DNA of 64,000 bases from Patagioenas fasciata. Lineage: Eukaryota > Chordata > Aves > Columbiformes > Columbidae. The stretch spans positions 12,965,001 through 13,029,000 of the forward strand of contig NC_092520.1 in the NCBI RefSeq assembly GCF_037038585.1, written 5' to 3'. Below the pieces are notes generated by a model. That model was given only the letters and a program-made list of their open reading frames with translations, was not told the origin of the DNA and searched no databases. Below are positions 52,412-64,000 of this stretch, in pieces (the stretch's first letter is position 1; every line of letters begins with the position of its first letter). The translations under genes were made by a program, and so were the position numbers.

Positions 52412-53144
52412 TTCAATGAGGTCAAGTGCAAGGCCCTGCACCCAGTTTGGCTCAACCTCCAGTATCAATACAGGCTGCAGCCCTGCCGAGAAGGACTTGG
52501 GGCTACTGGTGGATGAAAGACTGGACATGAGCCGGCAATGTGCACTTGCAGCCCAGAAGGCCAATTGTATCCTGGGCTGCATCAGAAGGAGCGTGGCCAG
52601 CAGGTGGAGGGAGGTGATTCTGCCCCTCTGTTCCGCTCTGGTGAGACCCCACCTGGAGTCCTGTGTCCAGCTCTGGAGCCCTCAGTGCAGGAAAGACATG
52701 GACCTGTTGGAGAGGGGCCAGAGGAGCCACAGAAATGATCAGAGGCTGGAACAGCTCTGCTGGGAGGACAGGCTGGGAGAGCTGGGGTTGTTCAGCCTGG
52801 AGAAGAGAAGGCTCCAGGAAGCTGTTCAATGTTCAAAGCAGTCTTATGAGAAAGATGAAGAGAGGCTATTTACCAAGGGCTGTAGTCACAGGAGAAGGGA
52901 CAGCAGTATTCAAATAAAACAAGGTCGATTTAGATTGGATGTGAGGAAAAATTTTTTTATACTGGGGGTGGTGAAACACTGACACAGGTTGCTCAGAGTA
53001 ACTGTGGATGTCCCATCACTGGACGAGCCTTGGATGAGACTTCAAGCGAACTGATCTAGTGGAGGATGTCTCTGCCTATGAAAGATGGGTTGGAATAGAC
53101 GATCTTTAAAAGTTCTTTCCAACCCATAGTATTCTATGATTCTA
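52412..53144 (+). mobile_element. CR1 LINE 3' fragment (plus, about 730 bp)
   Basis: The longest CR1 copy in the window. It begins in the reverse-transcriptase 3' region (AATGAGGTCAAGTGCAAGGC) and passes TGAGACCCCACCTGGAGTCC and TTGTTCAGCCTGGAGAAGAG. It ends with TTCCAACCCATAGTATTCTA and TGATTCTAC. It holds open frames of up to 188 codons that are LINE-derived. Confidence 0.95.
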
Positions 53145-55017
53145 CCTTTTTCAGAAATAGTGAGACCCAGACTGCCCACACCAAGGACCTGGGCTGCAAC
53201 TGCACTCGGTGAAGTCTGGGATGAACAGAAAGAAGAGGGAGATGCACTGTGCTCCTCAGTGATCATGTGAGCAGATGATCAACATTCATTTTCCAAAGTC
53301 AGGTTTGATTTTACTATTTTTGTGTAGCAAATTGTTCTGCATTCATGGGTTTACCAGCTTTTAAAAATAATTTTTGTTTCGATTGTGTTTAACCAGTTTA
53401 ATCCCTCTTAGAATATATGATTTTGTATAGCACATACTTAGATTTATATGTAATCAGTACTTATTGGTGGAAACAGGCAGGGAAAACGAAGATTAGAGCA
53501 GCACAATAAGTGGTAAAACTAGATGAAAACTGAAAAAATGGCTAGGGTGCAGGTAAAAATAGGAGGGTTTAAGAGCTGTGTCACAAATTAGTTGCATGGA
53601 AAAGGCAGGGGAAGTGGGAGTTTGGGGCTGGAACAGTGTTATTTTATTTAAAAGCAGTGCCCTTCTCACCTAGCACTGGGCTGCCAGTTGCAAATGCCTC
53701 CCTCGTGAGCCGAGAAGTGACCAAGTCCCCTAGATGGTGTTAGAGCACTGTAATTCTTGGTTAGCTCTCAGTGTTTGCTCCGCACTTTCAAGGGACTAGC
53801 TGATAAAATGGGCAATATCCTAAGAATGTCTTCTCTTGAAAGAGTCACATCATGTTGGCAAAGGCCACCCAATCTAATCGCCTGGTATTGTGTTGTTTCT
53901 CTCAAGTAATAGTGTGAAATACAACCAGATTCTTAGAAATCTAACATTTACTATTTTTATAGCTGTTTCTCAGTTTTGTTAGTGTGTACTTAAATTCTTG
54001 TCTTTTATAGCAAATAAAATACTTCTGAGGAAACAGAGGCTTGTTTATATTGGAAGTCTGGTCATGCAGCTTGTGTGCCAAATTTCTTTGAATGGACAAG
54101 CTCTCCCAGCAGAGAAATCTTAATATAAGAGAAGAGAGTAAGTTTGCAAACCTAATTTTCACCATGAATTTCTCTGCACCTCCACAGTTTGGGACTGCCC
54201 ATCAAATGCTCTTTGTGATAACTTTCAAACCCCAGACAGGAAAGCCTGCTATTGGAGAAAGGCCAGATATAACCTTGTCTCAGTTATAAAGAAAAAAAGG
54301 GTGGTCTTTGAGCAGCCATAGGGGATTGTGATTTAGTGTTATACAGTTTGTATCTGCAGCACAAGTTCTTATGAATAGAAGTTACTTGGCTGCAGGAGGT
54401 CATCTCTCCATGCAGGTGTTTAGCTATCAATGTTGTGTCTAGGAAGTGCTGTAATTTTTAAGAATAAATGATTGATCCATAGTGGGAAATTTCATTGTAA
54501 GCTGTTGATGTGACAGAGTCACTGTGTGCCTTAATAAGAAGAAAGGAAGAAAGGCTTGAAACCACATTCCATGTAAGTAGCCGCTGTCAGAGCCATACTG
54601 GCTCAAATGCCATGGTGAGCTGGCACAGGCTGTCAAGTTTATGTCTGAGGAAATCTTGTGGTCCCCATCCGCAGGTGGAGGATCTGGATGAGGTGGGAAG
54701 ATACTGAATTGGTGCCATCAGAGCATCCCCTGCACTGCCAAAGCCCTCCCCATTCACGCTTCCCAACCCTGCTGCAGGGCACACTCCCACCTTGATATGA
54801 AAACCATCTATTTTTCTTGCCTTTCCCAGATATTACTCATGTATTTTAGCTTTTATTTGGAAGAAGGGGCTTCCTTTCTATAATTTAATATTAATTACTC
54901 ACACAGCTACAGGAAAATCATTCCTAAGCTCTTAGTAAACATGACATCTCTGTCAAATCTGTGTACCTGTCAGCTCCTTGCTACTCATTCCAGACGTGGG
55001 GTTGAGGTTATCATGGA
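53145..55017. other. Intergenic, no gene seen
   Basis: Unique sequence; nothing recognised. Confidence 0.5.
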
Positions 55018-55488
55018 CTCACAGAATCCTAGAAACATGAAATGGTTTGGGTTGGAAGGGACCTTCAAAGATTATCTAGTCCAACCCACCTGCCGTGGGC
55101 AGGGACAGCTTTCACTAGACCAGGTTGCTCACAGCCCTGTCCAATCTGGTTTTGAACACTTCCAGGGATGGAGCATCCACAGCTTCTCTGGACAACCTGT
55201 GTCAGTGTCTCACTACCCACACAGTGAAGAATTTCTTCCTAATATGCAATCTGGATCTATCCTCTTGTTTTTTAAAACCATTATCTCTTGTCCTATCACT
55301 ATACTCTCTGATAAAGAGTCCCAGCCCATCTTTCCTGTAGGCGCCCTTTAAGTACTGGAAGGTTGCTATAAGGTCTCCCTTCTCCAGGCTGAATGAATCC
55401 AACTCTTTCAGCCTGTCCTCATAGGGAATGTGCTCCATCCCTCTGATCACCTTCGTAGCTCTCCTCTGGACTCAGTTGAGCAGGTCCA
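55018..55488 (-). mobile_element. CR1 LINE 3' fragment (minus, about 470 bp)
   Basis: The plus strand begins CTCACAGAATCCTAGAAACA, then GGGTTGGAAGGGACCTTCAA and CCAACCCACCTGCCGTGGGC. It continues through CTCCAGGCTGAATGAATCC to ACTCAGTTGAGCAGGTCCAT. Confidence 0.94.
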
Positions 55489-55681
55489 TGCTTGAATAAG
55501 GTGTGTATGTCTGCAAAGCCTCAGTTTCCAGGGTCAGAGTTGTCCAAGGGACTGCTGCCACCTCAAGAAGCTGCTGTCTGGCGCACTACAGCATGTAGGT
55601 ATTGCTGCAGCATCCTTTATATGCTCATTTGGGAAGCAATTAATTCCTTTTAAGAACTAGTTACCCACAAAAATCAAGTCT

Positions 55682-55707
55682 AAAAAAAAAAAAAAAGAGA
55701 GAGAGAA
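55682..55707 (+). repeat. A-run followed by GA dinucleotides
   Basis: About 15 A followed by a short GA tract. Confidence 0.85.
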
Positions 55708-58700
55708 GTTTTTGAGCATTATATTTGTAGACGTGGTATCACACTGGTGACTGGTCCTTGTCTCGAAAGATGAGCCACAAACTGATATTTGCAGTCAGTG
55801 CACAGCTGAGTGTGCTCACTGCACGTGTTTTTGCTCAGATGAGAAGGGCCCGAGCACCGGGTGGCATTCCCACGGGCAAGGCAGCAGCACATGAATTTCG
55901 ATGCACAGCTGGGGTTACTGCCTTTTCTTGGCTCAGGCATCCGTTTGTGCTGCATTTGAAGAAGATGCAGCCTGGCTTCTGGCCCTTAGGGAGGAGAGAC
56001 GGAGAAGGAAGCAAATGCTGGCAGCTCCGAGATGAGAAGCCTTCAAGCGTTTAGTTTGGATACTGGAAGTGGCATCACTGCAGGGGAGGGGGGCTGCGTG
56101 TTGCCCTGCAACCTGCACTGAAGGCTTTGCTCCCATACTTAGGCTTGTGACTGGTATTTGGACAAGCTGGTTGAAAGTCATATAAGGCATGTTTGTGTGA
56201 AATGCAGTCATTTCTTCATTTGTTAAGGTAGGTGTGAAGAGGCTGTGGAGGGAACCGAGTGAAAGTGCAGCAGGTGCAGTGGTGGCAGCTTGGGGAACAC
56301 CACGTCCTGCTGCGCATCCTCTAATGATGCTTTTTTTTTTTTTCCTTCCCCAAAACCGGGCTAAATTAAATGTCCTGCATGTGCTCCCCAGTGTTGCCAT
56401 AACTGGGATCTCACCCTCCAGTGCTTCAGCTCGTTTGATCCTGGCAAGATTTGGGCTGGAGCTGAGTCACTGGTTCATTCAGCAAGGTCCATTTAGGCAA
56501 ATATCTTCAGCCCTTTTATATGGATCCCATTTTCTAGCTGTCATCTTGTATGAAAAAGAAGTTTGCAGGACAACTAAGTTAGTTCAGCTTCATAAATTCT
56601 TCCTGTTTCATGGGGAAGGCTGTGTACATTTTTTAAAAAGTAGAAAACCCTTAACTATGAGGAGATGTATGGAAGTGCAATGCTGCTCCATCATCTCTGT
56701 GCCTCCTGGGAAGGGACATGGGTGCTGTGAAATTTATATGTGGATTTCTTATAACATCATTTGGATTATAAAACTGAAGGCATCTGACTACCAGTGTGAA
56801 GGGGAGTATGTGCCATGAAGGCGCATGTGCCGGCGGCCAGGGCAGACAGCAGGAGTGTTACCCTCAGGACTAACTGTCCAGGGACGCTGTCCTGCTGAGC
56901 AAGTTGGAAGTCCAAGTCAGACACAATCTCTTCCTCTGCAAATGGGATGCTGGAAATCTTTTAGCCTTTCCTTCATGTAGGTCCCAGAGATGTGGTGATC
57001 TGCCAGGTAATGTGGAAAGCTTTAAAAGGTAGGCTTGGTCCTGGTGCAGTACCATAACCAGCATGAGGTGCCTGTCCCCTGGGGATCATGATGTGTCCTT
57101 CTGGTACTTGGACACCACAGAGCTTGAAGCCAGAAGGGGCTGCACATGGGGTGTTTCACCTGGGTCACATGAAGTAGCTGACATGAGAGAATAATGTAAA
57201 ACTAATTAGCCTTCTCCATTCAGTAATAAATTAGAGATGAATTCTATCTATTGGTCATTTGAGGGTGGATCAGCCTTATTACATTAAAATGTTTCTTGGT
57301 CTTCAAAAGTAAGTGGGTGCTTAGCTATTTAAACAATGCTTTGTGCATTTTGTCACTGTATTAGTAATAGGAAAAGTTTGCCCCTATGTTATTGACACAA
57401 TAACATGAAATCTTCCTTTACTGTTTTTCTACCCATCTTCAGTATTAAAAAAGTGATTGTCAACACTGTAGAAGTTTTAACACCAGTAAAATTGGGTCAC
57501 ATCATTTGATTTGAAGTGACCCATCACTGTGAAGCCTCATTATTGAAATCTGTCCATTTGATTTGACTTCCGTGCATGGAGATGTCAGGGACCAATGCCA
57601 GTGTGGGACAGATTCCCGCCTTGATTACAGCCATAAAGCCAATTATTTTCTCCAAACCCTTTAACAGCAGACAGGGATTGTGCAAGGTGCAGGAAGTGGC
57701 ATTAAGCATTATAAAAATCACAAGGTATAAAATGTAATCATGTATTAGCAGCTCATAAAAAACAGTTTATCACTAAATCACTCCAAATTTAAATATGTTA
57801 TTTCACAGTTCACGTCACTCCTGGTGACTGATGCCGGTAAAGACCATGTCAACACAGAAGGCTGGGTAATGGGGTTGGTGGCCCACCCTAATTCCAGCAT
57901 CATGAGGTAAGGCTTTGCTAACACTGCCACTATTATTGCCATGTCTGCCTTCCTTATTAGGGCAGTCTGAGGTTTAATTTCTACTTGGACTGCCTCAGAC
58001 AAATCAGATCATCACTGAACTGGAAGATAGCAAAATCCTTACTGGTAACACTCACAGCTTCAGGTGATGGGTGAAAGAGGAAGAAGGACAGCCTGCAGAT
58101 GCTGAGTGGCCCAAATTACCTCCAGCCATGGCCAAATTCTTGCTGAAGAGCAGGAGGTGGTGACTTATCAAGTAGTGAGGCTGGTTACACAGCATGGGGC
58201 TTCTCTCCTGCCCAAGACATGTGGTTTTGGGGGGCCTCATGGGCAGTGCCAGTGCCTACAAGGAGGGCACGGAGGAGCCGGAGCCAGGCTCTGCAGAGCA
58301 GTGGAGGGCAGGAGGATGAGAGGCAACAGACACAAGCTTCAACATGAGAGTTTCAGACAGAAGATGTCTCCCCATGAGGACACCCACGCCAGCTGCCCAT
58401 AGAAGCTCTGCAGCCTCTCTTCTTGGAGGCTCTCAGCACCCACTTGAGTGAAGCTCTGAGCAGCCTGGGCTGATGTGGGACCTGACCTCCTGAGGTCCCT
58501 TACGGCTTGAGTTTTTCCCTTGTGCTATGGAAAAGCAAGCAGTGAGTAGTGTAAATGAGTTACTGTACCTCCTCATTTGGCAGCGTTGTCACAATCCTTG
58601 AGCTGTGATGGTTTCGGTAACAATTTAACGCTGGGACAGTTTAGGTGTGAGTCACAGATTTAATGAATTATTGAGGAAAGTGCCTTTGTTGTCAGACTCC

Positions 58701-61700
58701 TAATGAGCTTAATGAAGTGAAGATTGAGAGTCAGCTTCGATCCCTGTAGCTGTTTATTTGAGGAACAAATTTGATTATGGACTTTTCAGCGTATCAGATA
58801 AAGTCGCAGCAAAATCCAGTGGCTGAAGTCAAAGCTAGATGGATTCAGGGAAGAGGTCATTATTAATAAATAATAAATCATTCTAGTAAGATTATTGATT
58901 TTTGGAAAAAGAATACTGTGGGTCATGATCAATCCTCCACCATGAACTGCTTTTAAACCAAATATTTGTTCGACAAATATAGTCTGCCCTAAAGAAGAAT
59001 GCATTCATGAGAGTCCTTTGCCCCACATGATGCAAGCTGAGATGGTCAAATGGGTGAACCTGAGCAGTCAGTGCTAGAGTTGTCCCCTGAACCAGTGCGA
59101 CACAGGGAAGACTCACTAAGCTGAGCTCAGGAGCCTGGCACAAAACTGCAGCTTTGTGTCTGATGCTCTGTTTAGTCACTTGGACTAAAATACTCAGGTT
59201 TTCTATAAAAGTGTAAATACTTCCATCATAAAAAAACCAGGCTAAATTACACTTAGTTACCACGACTTGGTCACATGGACCATCTAGCTGCCCATGCTTC
59301 ACTTACTATATCTGTCAGATACGGATAATGACTCACTCAAATGCAGCATTTTATTCTTCATCTCTATAATTCACAAAATTTGAAGCAATTTCGATGAAAA
59401 CCACATAGGAACGAACATTACTGTGTTGCTACTAATTGACAGTCACAGGCTTAACCTATATTTCAAATAATTCAAACTTAATGTGAGCTCACAATAGAAA
59501 ACGCACACACTGTGTGCTCTGCATATTTAACCAGCACCTACAGTGTGCTCTCCTTAGACAGCATTAAATACATTTAAATATTAGCTAATTGACTGTCCAA
59601 CCTTTTTATGAGAAGGAAGAGCAATAGTAAGATAATGTTTTGATTTTAAGAGCATGTGCTGAGGACCAGCAGTACACTGAGCATAATTCCTGATGCTATC
59701 ACTGGTCTCTGCAGCCCTGGGCACTCTCTCTTCAAGAGGTTTTTCATTTAGAAAAGTGTATTTAAATTTTAATCATCCTAACCTTGTCTATTGTCACAAT
59801 AATTGTCAGCTAACAGTTGTCAGGGTGCTGCCAGCTGAGGTGTGAATGGGTATTGAGAAGCACAGATGGATGAGCAGAGTCATGAGAAATGACTCATCTG
59901 GAAGCTGAGGGAGCCAGGCACAGAGCCCCAGCTGGGAATCAGACTTCCCGGGCCACCCGTTCTTCGTGTTACATATCACCACCTTCCATGCTGACAGAGA
60001 AATGTCAAGAGATTTTATTCTTTCAGTCCACAAACAAGTCCCATCCCTGTTGCTGAGCCCAGAGAAGTGATTTCTAATAAACTGAGAGCACGGCATCACC
60101 TTAAATGATGAGAATGTCTTAAATGTCATATGTAATAGTGGATAATCACACATATGTTATATACCCATTCTGTTTGTCATCCTGGCAGTAAAATCAGCCA
60201 GAGATGGCCATAGGTGTTGTCGTTGCCCAACTGGTAAATGTCACCACTGTATTCAGCACAGGGACAGATTTCTGAGATTTCTTCTTTTCCTTTTCACACT
60301 CTTGGAGCCTGAGCACGTTCAGCACTTACCTGGTCTGTGAGGGCTCTCTCCCCACTGCCCCTGAAAATATATATACAAAAACTTCTAAGCTTTAATGTTT
60401 CTGATTTCCATAAGGAAGTTGGATCTAGAGAGAAACTGCCTAGTTTTACATCACTGGATGTCTTAGCCCTCCCAAGTCCAACAAATTGCTTAGATGTGGA
60501 GGGTTGTGGTGTCACACACCTCAGAGTGCCTCTACCCCTGCTGTTGATGCCTTGTTCACCTCCCCAACTCCTGACACCTTGCTCAGATGCCTATATGAGA
60601 TGGGTGGTTGCTGTAGGCTCCACTGTTAGGCAGTGAAGAAGACCATGCAGCCCCAGGAAGGTAACCAGATCCTACGAGGATTGAGCCCATCTTCAGTGAT
60701 GCTCAGCTCATGCAGTGACTAGATAGGGAGGGATCCGAGGGCAGGACAGGGTCTTAGCACTTAGCTGCTTCAAGTGCATCCTTAGGTGAGATAAATGTGA
60801 GATGAGATTCACTTATATTTAGGAAATATAGTATATGTAAGCACCTGGATATGTGTGCTTTTGTCTTCTCAATTGTTTCAAGACCCAAAGTGTCACAGCT
60901 GTGGCCTGGGAGAAATGCATCCCTTGGTTCCTTGCATGCACCTTGAATGGCAAGGAGAGATTTACATCATGCTGAGCAAAAGTTTGGCATCTGCACAGAG
61001 CCCAGTGCAGAGAGCCAAGCTAAGGGGGAGTAACATTGTTCAGAAAGTATCTGCCATCACTCAATTTTATGAGAAAATGTTCAATTCAAAAACAGACCAT
61101 ATACCCAGACCAAATAAAGAAGTGCATGACTATTTTTAGCATTTCTTAATCTCATAAAACTTGCCTTGCTTTAACTATTTTACAGAAATTCTCGTATTTT
61201 TAAAATCACAGCTGTATATTAAAATTCCAATATAGAACTTGCTGAAAAAGTCATTTGTTACATTGCAAAGGGTGCATAGCAATCTGTGTTGAGGTTTTTA
61301 TTGCTTTAGGGTGATTGCAGTTCATTAAAAATAGAAGACATTGCATATAGTCCAATTTCACTGGTGTAGTCTTAGATTTTAAAGGTAATTCCTAATATAT
61401 GTCCCTCCTAGAAGAGAAAAATACACCTGTAGAATTTATCTTGAAATAATTCACATAAATCTTATTCCCTTTACTTTCTGTGTTGCTGCCAATGCAATTT
61501 TAGAGTGAAGTGTAGTAAAAACTTTAATGGCCAAGAAACTATATTAAATAGGGATTGCAACAGGTAATATATTCTGAAATCATACACGGAAGAAGTTTTC
61601 ATTTGGATATTTCATAACATTCAAAATCAGAACTGAAGGTGTCCTGGGTAAGAAAGGCTTCCCTAGAATATAAACAATAGGGTTTAATGCTCAGGTACAT

Positions 61701-62124
61701 GAAATGCTCTTCCACCTCCTGCAGTGAGGGTTCAGCGGGCATGACCATTGCAGCCTGTGCAGAAGCTCCTTTCTGATGCCCAAGAGGTCCAGGAAAGCCT
61801 TGGAGGAGCTGAGCAAGATGCCATGTTCTCCATGTGGTTCCTGGTGAACAGAAGGGTACGTTTGGGGTGTGGGTTGGGAGGCTCTGCCTGGGCCGGCGTT
61901 GAGCACAGAGCAGCCTTTCCCTGGCTGGTGCTGCCTGGAGGTCTTCAGGGCCATGTGGGGCATTGCCAGGTACTGCAAAGTCTTCCCAAAAAGCTTGTGG
62001 TTACTGAAAAACTGCTTAACTTGCTTGTGATCTGAACCTGTTGTTAGTGTGCCTGTGTTGTGGCCTCTGGCTGTGAAGAACATCTCTGGTAGTCTCACGA
62101 GAGGGGCTAACAGCAAACAGCCAC
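55708..62124. other. Intergenic, no gene seen
   Basis: Unique sequence. Open frames of 70-194 codons (for example at 56.2-56.8, 58.9-59.3 and 61.7-62.2 kb) have no recognisable domains. Their base composition does not differ from flanking DNA. Confidence 0.5.
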
Positions 62125-62682
62125 TTGAAGGAGGTGATTGTCCCGCTCTGCTCTGCACTGGAGCGGCCTCACCTGGAGCACTGTGTGCAGGTCTGGGTGC
62201 CACAGGATAAACAGGATATAAAGCTACTGGAGAATGTCCAGAAGAGGCTATGAAGTTGGTGAAGGGTTTGGAAGCAAAGCCGTATGAGGAGCGGCTGAAG
62301 TCACTTGGTTTGTTCAGCCTGGAGGAGACTGAGGGGAGACCTCATAGCAGCTGCAGCTTCCTCACAAGGGGAGGAGGAGGGGCAGGCACTGAGCTCTTCT
62401 TTCTGGTTACTAGTGACGGAACTCGAGGAAATGGCAAGAAGATTTGTCAGGGGAGGTTTAGGTTGGACATTAGGAAAAGGTTCTTCACCCAGAGGGTGCT
62501 GGACACTGGAACAGGCTCCCCAGGGAGGTGTCACGGCCCCAAGCCTGACAGTGTTCAAGAAGAGACTGGACAACACCCTCAGACACATGGTGTGAACTGT
62601 GGGGTTGTCCTGTGCAGGGACAGGAGTTGGACTCAATGATCCTTGTGGGTCCCTTCCAACTCAGGACATTCTGTGATTCTAT
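62125..62682 (+). mobile_element. CR1 LINE 3' fragment (plus, about 560 bp)
   Basis: It reads CACTTGAAGGAGGTGATTGT, GGAGCACTGTGTGCAGGTCT, TTGTTCAGCCTGGAGGAGAC, and at the end GGGTCCCTTCCAACTCAGGA with CTGTGATTCTAT. Confidence 0.94.
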
Positions 62683-62919
62683 AACTGTGTTAGCATTCAG
62701 AGAAGACTGAAAGTCTCGATGAGGACTGACTGGAAGCATGGCTTTGGACCATGGGCTGTCTGAGACTATTCCTTCTGGAACAAGACAGAGTCTGTAAAAA
62801 CAATTATTTAAATATATTTACACATCTGCACACAGCACACATACACAGGCACTATGATGAAAGAAAAAAAATGACAAAGCTTTAAACACTTGGTCTCACT
62901 TGACTTCAGAGATGGCTAA

Positions 62920-63055
62920 ATGGAGAACACATCACAGCAGGCACCCCGCCATGGTCTCAGTGCACATCACAGCAGACACCCCACCAGGTATCTCCGCAGT
63001 AGGCAGCACACAAGCATCAGCGCAGGCACCTCACCAGACATCACTCCAGGCTCAG
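62920..63055 (+). repeat. Degenerate minisatellite, about three units of 36-46 bases
   Basis: The word CACATCACAGCAGGCACCCC and the related CACATCACAGCAGACACCCC recur. A third, weaker unit has CATCAGCGCAGGCACCTCAC. The 81-codon frame through it is repeat-derived. Confidence 0.55.
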
Positions 63056-63208
63056 GAAAGGAGAAGCAGTAGCATCCGAGAGCATCCAATTGTTGTGTTG
63101 GTGGAAAGAAGAGTTCTGAAGGTGTTGTTTCTGCTCCTCAGCTGACTTCTAAGGAGCTTTATGCACATTTAGTCCAAAATGGTAAAAAATGACTTTCCTT
63201 CCATTGAC

Positions 63209-63229
63209 TATATATATATATATATATAC
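63209..63229 (+). repeat. (TA)n dinucleotide microsatellite
   Basis: Ten uninterrupted TA units. Confidence 0.95.
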
Positions 63230-63390
63230 ATCATGTCCCAAAAAATACAATTTTCACAGTGAAATTTGGCCTCTGGCTGGACATGCAGAACATGATGTTG
63301 GGCAGCCCATGCCCACCAGCAATGGGGAGAGCAATCCTGTGACAGCATTGTGTACAGGAATCGTGTTTCCATGGGGCTTGTCTCTCTCAG

Positions 63391-63420
63391 AAAAAAAAAA
63401 AAAAAAGAAAAAGAAAAAAA
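63391..63420 (+). repeat. A-rich tract with G interruptions
   Basis: An A16 run followed by GAAAAAG and A7. No retroposed gene or SINE body was recognised upstream. Confidence 0.9.
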
Positions 63421-64000
63421 GCAGTGGTGCAGAAAAGAAACGACCATTTACTATTCTCAGATGCTTCTTTCACAGAATCTGGTTGGCTGGTAAGCACACC
63501 ATGCCCACGAGCCGGGGGAAGGAGCCGCCACAGGGAGCCAAGCCTAGAGATGCCTGACCGGCTTCTCTGTCTAGTGAAGGGAATAACTTCATATTGTAAA
63601 AGTGGTTTTCAGTAATCTTGCTGGAATCTCTAGGCTGCCAATAGAGTCTTGCTCCAACACTCTCCTGTGTTAGACAGGGGAAAATATTTGGGTTTCTATT
63701 TAAAATGAGGAATAATATGTTCTCTGAATTAGGACAGCCGAGGACTTAGTGTGCCTGGAGTAGCACAGCATGAGGAATTATCGTATTTAAATTCACATTC
63801 TGGTGTCCAGGAGCAAACCCCTCGCTATTGCCCTAAGATGTGGGACATGAATTAGCCACGTCTTACTCCGCAGGCACACACATTTAACTTCTGGATTCCT
63901 TTTCAAGGTCACTTCTTCATTTACAGATTTTTTTTTACTGTCTGTTTACAAGAGATTTCAAATGGTTCTTTAAGAAACATGGGAGTATTTCTGCTACAGA
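63421..64000. other. Right edge, no gene seen
   Basis: Unique sequence without recognisable coding or repeat content. Confidence 0.5.

Noticed and set aside
52416-52982. 188-codon plus-strand frame
   Set aside because: CR1-derived sequence near the LINE 3' end, not a host gene.
56234-56818. 194-codon plus-strand frame
   Set aside because: No recognisable domain, contains a T-run, ordinary composition, no splice or promoter context.

Overview
The window looks like nuclear DNA from a bird, probably a neoavian. Three things point there: many CR1 LINE 3' ends in both orientations, a solo LTR of an avian endogenous retrovirus with an intact target-site duplication, and the gene order MRE11 (minus) - ANKRD49 (plus) - C11orf97 (plus) - FUT4 (plus). 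That order is the one I recall from human 11q21 and other amniotes. Codon-level matches to remembered human proteins support each gene; no database was consulted.

Layout. 1-3.6 kb holds the 5' end of MRE11 on the minus strand: four coding exons (residues 1-134), with the rest of the gene beyond the left edge. 3.8-4.8 kb is a CpG island lying between MRE11 and ANKRD49, and is probably a shared bidirectional promoter. It carries a perfect CTCTCGCGAGAG palindrome and a GGGCC pentamer array. 4.99-6.57 kb is complete ANKRD49 (two coding exons, 238 aa), with UTR or intergenic sequence after it. About 8.9-9.5 kb is an old LTR fossil. 9.8-10.4 kb is a second CpG island containing exon 1 of C11orf97, which I assembled from three short exons (10190-10280, 11291-11395, 14276-14415; 111 aa). 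14.4-25.0 kb is non-coding, with a LINE ORF1 (SGNH esterase) relic, a 669-bp solo LTR, and CR1 copies. 25.1-26.8 kb is a third CpG island with the intronless FUT4 coding region, followed by its 3' UTR. About 27.9-64 kb holds no gene I can support; it has at least nine CR1 3' fragments, simple repeats and AT-rich unique sequence. PIWIL4 and AMOTL1, which follow FUT4 in human, are not visible here.

Function. The genes do not form one pathway. MRE11 is the nuclease of the MRN DNA double-strand-break complex. ANKRD49 is a small acidic ankyrin-repeat protein. C11orf97 is a small, poorly characterised conserved vertebrate protein. FUT4 is the Golgi alpha-1,3-fucosyltransferase that makes Lewis-x type epitopes. 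Each of the three promoter regions is a CpG island. I found no convincing new multi-gene system. The best leads are the bidirectional promoter architecture, the N-terminal extension of FUT4, the small C11orf97 gene, and the missing PIWIL4.
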